DNA of 64,000 nt. Origin: Gonatopus flavifemur. Lineage: Eukaryota > Arthropoda > Insecta > Hymenoptera > Dryinidae. Shown here one piece after another: positions 57,704-64,000 of this stretch (positions are counted from its first letter, which is position 1; each line of letters opens with the position of its first letter). Location: contig JAFFJZ010000004.1 in NCBI GenBank assembly GCA_018340375.1, positions 48,772,001-48,836,000 on the forward strand, written 5' to 3'. A program made the translations under genes and the position numbers. The notes under the pieces were generated by a model. It saw only the letters and a list, made by a program, of their open reading frames with translations, made no database searches and was not told the DNA's origin.

Positions 57704-57860
57704 AGGCCCCCCCCCCAGACATTGAAAGTCAGGGAAAGTCAGGGAAAGTCAGGGAATTCTTATTCAATCAGGAAAAGTCAGGGAACGTTTGCAAAATGCT
57801 TCATTGGTCAGGGAAATCCATTGAAATTTATAAAAAGTCAGGGAAAATTGGAACATTTGA
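57704..57860 (+). repeat. GTCAGGGAAA short tandem repeat
   Basis: Three direct GTCAGGGAAA copies and several spaced ones. More copies lie at 60370-60435, ending TTTTGGGGGAACCCTG. The left GGCCCCCCCCCC tract and right CCCTG, each beside ATCAA, may be the two ends of one hAT-like element that later received mariner 58802-60120. Confidence 0.5.
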
Positions 57861-57900
57861 TTCCAGCAGAAAATTTTCAAGGTCCATTTGTGTATTTTTT

Positions 57901-58170
57901 ACCCAGCCAGCACAAATGATCAATTTGAATTCATAAAGACTTCCTGAAGACTCTCTGAATAGTCGCCGTTATGCAACCAATAATGAATCCAATGAGAATT
58001 CAATGAAGTCAAAATCAAAATGCATTGAATGCACGCAGAATTCATTATGGAGTCTTGATACGAATTCTTTCTGAACATTAAGTTATTCATTAAGAGTTCG
58101 TTTTGAATTCAAAATATTCATGATGAATACATATTCATGGGCATAACGGGAACTCTTGTGCTGTATGGGT
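57901..58170. mobile_element. 270-bp MITE (ACCCAGCCAGCACAA ends)
   Basis: The ends ACCCAGCCAGCACAA and the mirror of TTGTGCTGTATGGGT. GAATTCATTATG-like words inside. The end sequence belongs with other CCCAnA(C/T)AGCA MITEs here. Confidence 0.7.
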
Positions 58171-58349
58171 GAAGTATAAATTTCATTGAATTGCCTTGCG
58201 ATTTTGTTTGCAAATACCATTCCTTTGGTTCGGTTCAAAACACGATGTCAGGAGAATGAGTATTCACAATTGATCTATTGACTGGGCTCATTTTATTTCA
58301 ATCCGTAGATCACCTCCAAACGTCTCAAAATACTGTAAGAAAAGCGGTG

Positions 58350-58510
58350 TCAGAATTAACACCGCGCGGATTCTATAAAAGTCCACCCCGGAATTCAGTG
58401 TTGAAATAATTCCAAATGGTATTAGAATAACACCATACGGTGTCGAAATAACACCGTCAGGTGTTGAAACAACACCATCCGGAGTGGACTTTACCTAACA
58501 CTGCCAAATT
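58350..58510. repeat. AACACCnnnGGTGTTG short tandem / foldback
   Basis: Three ~22-bp units (ATAACACCGTCAGGTGTTGA-like) lie between inverted words AAAGTCCACCCCGGA and CCGGAGTGGACTTT. Confidence 0.55.
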
Positions 58511-58801
58511 TTTCAGAGTGGAGTGTAATACCATTCAAGGGAATATCAAAAAATTTACTACCTCACTTGAAGTGAATAATAATAAATTACATGCCTAGAG
58601 TTCCACATCGCCGCGAACCTTGAATGGCTAAGTGATTTCTGAAGGCTCAAGGATAAAATTGTAAAATTTTAACCTCCAAACATTAATAAATTTGAATTCT
58701 TCCGTTCCCCACTTCCTTATGCTTGAGTCCCCTCAAAGGAGAATAGTGAGTTTCTGAATACGCCCTTGATACCATTATATGGATAGGGAAGTATACATAT
58801 A

Positions 58802-60120
58802 CATTCTGTCAAAAAAGTACCGGGAATTGATCATTTAAAAAGTGCGGCCAACGGGTTTGTCAACATTCTTTTTGTTGTTAAGTTGGTACATTCGTCCTGT
58901 ATATTGACGCGGAGTTCGACTGTCATCTGTCATCCAATTTGTTTATAGTGCTCGATCTTTCCAGTTCTCTCAAGTGTGTCCCGCGATTGTCACAATGGAT
59001 ACAAAGATTGAACAAAGAATTTGTTTTAAATTTTGCGTTGCAAATGGAATTTCGTGTGCCGAATCGCTGAAAATGTTGGAGAAGGCTTACGGTAAATAGA
59101 CTCTATCAAAAACACGTGCATATGAGCGGTACACTGCATTCAAAAGTGGTCGAGATGTGGTGGAAGATTTGCCTCGCTCTGGTCGTCCATCGACGTCTTT
59201 AACTGGAGTTAATATCGATAAAGTGAAGGAAATGGTGACTGAAAATCGTCACTCAAGTTTGAGAGAAATAGCAGGTGAACTTTCTGTGTCTTACGAATCA
59301 GTTCGAACTATTTTACATGATTGTTTGGACATGAAACGCGTTGCCGCTCGATTAGTTCTGAAAGACTTGAATTTTCTCCAAAAACTGAATCGCGTACAGG
59401 TCGCTGAACACATGCTAGAACGAGTCAATTTCGACTCCACATTCATAACGCGCATTATAACAGGTGATGAGACATGGGTTTACGAATATGACATGCAAAC
59501 CAGTCAACAAACTTCGGAGTGGCGGCTTCCAGCTGAGCCGAAACCGAAAAAGCCACGCTAAAGCCGATCAAAAGTGAAGGTAATGTTGACTGTGTTTTTT
59601 GATTATCGCAGTGTTGTACATTCGAAATTCTTGCCAGAAGGTCAGACGGTGAATAAAGAATATCATCTAAGCGTTATGCGGCGTTTAAGAGAGCAAATTC
59701 GTCGAAAAAGGCCAGATTTGTGGGAAGAAAATTCATGGATTTTGCATCACGATAATGCACCATCTCACAAGGCTTTCATTGTCAACCAGTTTTTGGCCAA
59801 AAACTCAACAAATATCATTGAACAGCCACCGTATTCACCTGATCTGGCTCCAGCCGACCTTTTTCTGTTCCCAAATCTTGAATTAACACTTCGAGGCACC
59901 CGTTTTGAATCGATAGAAGATATTAAAGAGAATTCGCGGCGAGAACTGAAATCGATTCCGGGAAAAGCGTATAAAAAATGTTTTGATGATTGGATTGTTC
60001 GTTGGCATGAATGTATCATTTCGGGAGGGGACTACTTTGGAGGCGATACAATAGATTTGGAAGAATAAAAAATATTTTGTGTTTTATTCAAGAATTCCCG
60101 GTACTTTTTTGACAGAACGT
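58802..60120 (+). mobile_element. Mariner, 1,319 bp
   Basis: The ends CATTCTGTCAAAAAAGTACC and the mirror of GGTACTTTTTTGACAGAACG are flanked by TA (58800-58801 and 60121-60122). Confidence 0.95.
58995..60068 (+). pseudogene. Mariner transposase with two nonsense codons
   Basis: Starts MDTKIEQRICFKFCVANG at 58995, related to the transposases at 13115 and 16294. A TAG follows LEKAYGK near 59097, and a TAA follows KPKKPR at about 59559-59561. Otherwise one frame to 60068. Catalytic blocks: ITGDETWVYEYD, HHDNAPSHKAF and YSPDLAPADLFLF, with 34 residues between the last two Asp. It ends SGGDYFGGDTIDLEE. Inactive as it stands. Confidence 0.93.
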
Positions 60121-60129
60121 ATGTACTTA

Positions 60130-60540
60130 TCACACTCATATTCAAAGGAATTTGGTGACGATGCGATATACTGGTAAATTGTAACAATATTCCATCATAA
60201 ATCATGACAATTCTACAATTTCATTTATAAGCTGAATTTGCTTAGTGGCGTCCTAAGTTATCCCAACTTGCTCCAAGTATTTCGGATTTGCTATTTCCAT
60301 TTATGGAAACAAATTGATTGGTTTGGTACAATTTGAAGCAACTTGTGTGCTATCTGGGTATACTTATTTGAGAGTCAGGGAAAATTTTGAACATGGTCAG
60401 TGAAAGTCGGGGAAAGTCAGGGAAAATGACTCTCCAAATTTTGGGGGAACCCTGATCAACCATTATCGAACTGTCCTGAACTCGAACAGATTGCAGTATC
60501 CGAACATTAGCTCATTAAAAAAAAAAAGTATCCGAACATT
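60130..60540. other. Unassigned, with a fragment shared with 7302-7438
   Basis: 60250-60360 is a reverse-complement match to the insert inside the MITE at 7067-7472 (words CTCCAAGTATTTCGGATTTG, GATTGGTTTGGTACAA) and ends in GCTATCTGGGTA. Two copies of AGTATCCGAACATTA flank an A-run near 60510. Confidence 0.5.
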
Positions 60541-60626
60541 ATTTATAAACAGTATACATGGGGTTGATGTTGTTTTCTTTATTATATATTTCTTGATGAT
60601 ATGATTATAATTGATATTGTATCAAT

Positions 60627-62888
60627 ATGGAACGTACATACGAACAGCGATACCGAGCAGAATGGGAACAAAACCCGGATTACTCATCTTGGTTAACCAA
60701 AGACAAGCGAAGTGATAATGCGTTTTGTAAAGCTTGTAGAGTGTCGTTTTTGGGTAGAATCGCAAGCATAAAAAGGCATGCAGAATCGGATAAACATAAG
60801 AAAAATATAAAACATTATAGCGGGCAATCTAAGGTAACAAATCTAAAATAATTCGTGGACATCACCAAAATAAATCGCTTCCAGAAATCTTTATGAATTC
60901 ATCAGTTAGAACAAAATCCTTGAATAATTCGATTTAAGTGCTTAAAAAATAATCCTTCATGTGCTATATGAGTAAATCTGATGTTCATTCTTATTTTCAC
61001 TATCGAAAGTTTGTTTCATTGAATTTTCCAAATTCTACTATATTATATACACATTTATAATTTAAATTGAAATGTTGATTATTTTTTCCTATTTTAGATT
61101 GAAAAATTATTCAGAAATGAAGGTCCAATATCTAAAGAAATAAAAAAAGCGGAACTCCGATTTTGTGCAGCTTTAGCAGAACACAATATTTCCTTTCGAG
61201 CAATGGACCATATAAGTGAGCTGTTTGGAAAAATATTTCATGACTCAGAGATTGCTAAGGGTTTTGCCTGTGAACGCACTAAATCTGCACAGTTAATCTA
61301 CGATAACATGGCACCATCATTTCAAAAACAATTATTGTTAGATATAAAAAATACTTCCCATTTGATGGGTAACACAGTTTTTTCGTTGATTATAGACGAG
61401 AGTACTGATATCTCAACAGAAAAATTACTTGCTGTAGCAGTTAAATTTTATAGTATGAAAGAAAACGCATTGAAAACAAAATTTTTATGCTTCATCAAGC
61501 TTTCGGGTGAAACCGCAGAAGATATATATCAAACACCATGTCAAAGTTCAGAAAATTTGGATTTGAATATCAAAGATATTGTGGGGTTTGCGGCTGATAC
61601 AACGAACGTAATGTTTGGAAGAAATAATAGTGTCGTTTCAAAAATTGAAGCCGTCAATCCCCATTGTATTTTTATAAAATGTGTAAGTCACTCATCTCCA
61701 TTAGCAGTGAGCTACGCTTGTAAAAAACTTCCCAGAGCTATTGATCAAGTTGTAAAAGAAGTGTATGGTTATTTCAGTCACAGTTCTAAACGTCAAAGAC
61801 AATTTCAAGAATTCGAAGAATTTACAAGTACAGAAGAACATAATATTTTACGTCACTATGAGATTCGTTGGGTATCTTCACATGCTTGTGTCGGTCGGAT
61901 AGTTAAACAATGAAATCCATCAAGCTTGTATTTTCAGGGAAAGCATTTCGCAGAGCATAACCATACAGCAACATTTTTACACGAAAGTTTTAGCAATGAT
62001 CAAATAAAACTGTACTTCTTATTTTTAGATTATATTTTACCTGTGGTAAACAAGTTAAATGTAATTTTCCAAGGAAATGCCTGTATGATTCATATTATTT
62101 ATAGGGATTTGTCTGATATGTTCAAAACATTACTGAGTTGTTACATGAAGAACAGTTATATAAGATCCACAGCGATTGAAAACATTGATCCAAATAGTAC
62201 TATAAATTTTTTGGAATTAAATGACATATATCTAGGTGTAAAAGTTGCTAAAGAGATCGCAATTCTCAGAGGTCGATTGGTTAACATGTCTACTATCAAA
62301 GAGTTTTCGCAAAGGTGTCAAAGCTTTTTGATCGAGTTATGTATTCAACTCAAGAGTAGACTTCTTTCTAGTGAAAGTATATTTCCTGAATTACGTTTCA
62401 CAGATCCACAAATAGCTGTGTATGAAGAGTTTTCCTCTTTAATACATGTTATGGACAAGTTTCCAGGAATAGTGATTAACGATACTGTAAAACAACATAT
62501 TGATGAGGAATATCGTCAAATGAAATACGATCAAAAAGTGCAAGACTTGATGTGTAGTGGAAGTTCTGCAGATATAAATGTTGAACAATTTTGGAGCAAA
62601 TTAGGTAGTATCGTAGATAATAACAAAATGCCCAAGTATAAAAATTTAAGCGATTTCGTAAAATTTTTGATGTGCATTTCTATTTCTAACGCGGAATGTG
62701 AAAGAATTTTTTCACAAGTCAACATAATAAAAACAAAGTATAGGAATAAATGTGTTTCCCATCATGTTTCTGGATTGCTATATGTTAAACAAGGTTTAGG
62801 TGAATCTTGTACTGAATTCGAACCCTCATCGGATATGCTGGATTCTGATAAATTGAGTAACAATTATTATACTGTTGATTTGAAATAA
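60627..62888 (+). pseudogene. hAT transposase, two exons, one nonsense codon
   Basis: Exon 1 (60627-60833, 69 codons) carries a C2H2-type DNA-binding finger (RSDNAFCKAC..IKRHAESDKHKKN). Donor AAG|GTAACA; acceptor TATTTTAG; phase 0. Exon 2 (61098-62888) has 597 codons in one frame: LIIDESTDISTE, VGFAADTTNVMFG, RWVSSHACVGR, FLELNDIYLG and the C-terminal ISISNAECERIFSQVNIIKTK. A single TGA at 61911-61913 (GRIVKQ-stop-NPSSLYFQ) sits where relatives usually have Trp, a one-base change from TGG. Related to 7881-9215 and nearly intact. Element ends were not found. Confidence 0.9.
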
Positions 62889-63016
62889 AAATATATTGAG
62901 AAATTCCACGTAATTTGTTGAGTAAATTTTTGAATATGCTGAAATCAGAATTGTCTAGATCTTCCCTGTCGTGAAAGTCACATAAAACTGCTCAGATGGA
63001 TTTTATGGATTTTGAT

Positions 63017-63152
63017 GGTAGACCACGATTGTCCCAGAAGCGTGTTGGCCCGAAATTTGTTGATACGTTGGAAACTAGTACTACTCAGTGATTTCCCCAA
63101 AAAGTACTAGTTTTCAACGAATCAACAAATTTCGGGATAACCGCGGTCTACC
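63017..63152. mobile_element. 136-bp foldback MITE (GGTAGACC ends)
   Basis: The arms CGAAATTTGTTGATACGTTG and its mirror CAACGAATCAACAAATTTCG meet near 63090. The left arm has ~15 extra bases. Target duplication unclear. Confidence 0.7.
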
Positions 63153-63180
63153 GTTTCGATTCAGTTTTATCAGTTTTTAT

Positions 63181-63335
63181 GAGGCTGGTCTCCCATGCAA
63201 CCGGATTGTCCGGAACAGAACGATCCTAAATGGTAGAATACTAGTTTCATTTGGATATAACTATAGCAATACTAGGGATCCACCAATTATGCACGTTCCG
63301 TTCCGGACAATCCGGTTGCATGGGAGACCAGCCTC
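63181..63335. mobile_element. 155-bp foldback MITE (GAGGCTGGTCTCCCATG ends)
   Basis: Perfect 36-bp inverted ends start GAGGCTGGTCTCCCATGCAA. Related at its tips to the MITE at 6737-6899. Confidence 0.8.
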
Positions 63336-63790
63336 AGGTTGGATGTGTATCTAAAACAGAGTTATAATGAGTTTCGAAACTATTGATCGTGTTAAATGGA
63401 ATGATCAATGGGAAGGGTTTAGTTCCCCCTAACCTGGTAACACTCATTTGGAATAGGATCTATGAGATTTTGTGAGATTAAGAACTTATTCCCATATTTC
63501 CCATGTGAGCACAACAATTGGCCCGATTTCAATTCGATCGAGGCCCGGAGTTGAACACCTGGGCGAAAATCGGACGGAAATTGGCCCTAAGTTCATGCTC
63601 ATCTGAGTTAGAAATTGGCTATTCAGCGATAAATAATGAACGGCATAATAAACTTTCGATCCATCGGCGTTTCAAATATGGATTTTCGGTACTATGAGCA
63701 TCCGGTGCAAAAAACATTCGGTAGACCCCGTTGGCCCAAAGGGGTGTTTTCCCATATTTTGATATTTCGACTAAAGAAAACTGCGACTTA
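63336..63790. other. Unassigned
   Basis: No element or gene recognised. Confidence 0.35.
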
Positions 63791-63962
63791 TCCCAGTAAA
63801 CACAAATGGAACAAGCCTCTTTTTAAAGCTCTTAGAGCTGACCAATGTCCAACCAAGAGATATCTTTAAGCTTGCTTTTGTCTTGAAATGGTATTTAAGA
63901 TGAAAGCAAGCTCAAAGATGTCTTTTGGTTGGTTATTGGTTAGCTCTAAAGCTGCCGTCCCA
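63791..63962. mobile_element. Foldback MITE near the window end
   Basis: The arms AGAGCTGACCAATGTCCAAC and the mirror of GGTTGGTTATTGGTTAGCTCT enclose AAGATATCTTTAAGCTTGC. It starts TCCCAGTAAACACAAATGG; the right edge is uncertain. Confidence 0.6.
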
Positions 63963-64000
63963 CAGTACAAAAATTAACAACGAAACGGAACGTGCGGAAC

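Overview
This is AT-rich animal DNA, most likely from an insect. Introns have GT/AG borders, and the window holds mariner, Tc1, hAT and Copia-type elements plus dense small inverted-repeat elements (MITEs). I see no confidently identifiable host gene, no rRNA, no CRISPR array and no bacterial-type operon. The order or species cannot be fixed from this window. Almost everything that can be named is transposable-element sequence, much of it nested up to four deep.

Left part (1-22.5 kb). A Mos1-like mariner (4301-5239 plus 21574-21929) is split by one 16,334-bp insertion (5240-21573). The insertion has matching ~565-bp terminal inverted repeats and an 8-bp target duplication. Removing it and one duplication leaves a 1,287-bp mariner whose reading frame rejoins at the junction. 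Inside the insertion lie a second inverted-repeat element (5915-12349), a decayed hAT transposase (7881-9215), two nearly identical mariners in opposite orientation (13061-14383, 16088-17410), a third mariner with an intact ORF (17418-18711), a decayed ubiquitin-protease-like gene fragment (14761-15611) and an 840-bp palindrome with a transposase-like C-terminus on each arm (20170-21009).

Middle (22.9-39.7 kb). A 6.2-kb element with very long inverted repeats built from CTACAT-type short tandem units (22990-29156) abuts a 4.5-kb transposon (29163-33672). The latter's transposase gene resolves into five exons whose four splice junctions keep phase, giving about 705 codons with only two in-frame stops. 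Next come a 131-bp higher-order tandem array (33893-34480) and a 4.8-kb non-coding inverted-repeat element (34884-39663) filled with minisatellite and MITEs.

Right part (40-64 kb). An orphan terminal exon (40436-40648) is followed by a dead Tc1-like element that has captured a LINE fragment (42056-44565), and by a cluster of TA-target MITEs. An 11.4-kb hAT element (45867-57235) has 8-bp target duplications; its two-exon transposase gene hosts a Copia retrotransposon (49595-54015) in the intron. A fifth mariner (58802-60120) and another two-exon hAT gene with a single nonsense codon (60627-62888) come next, and the window ends in foldback MITEs.

The transposases act only on their own element families. 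No pathway links the genes. What the window records is the order of insertions, recoverable from target duplications, split reading frames and paired empty sites.
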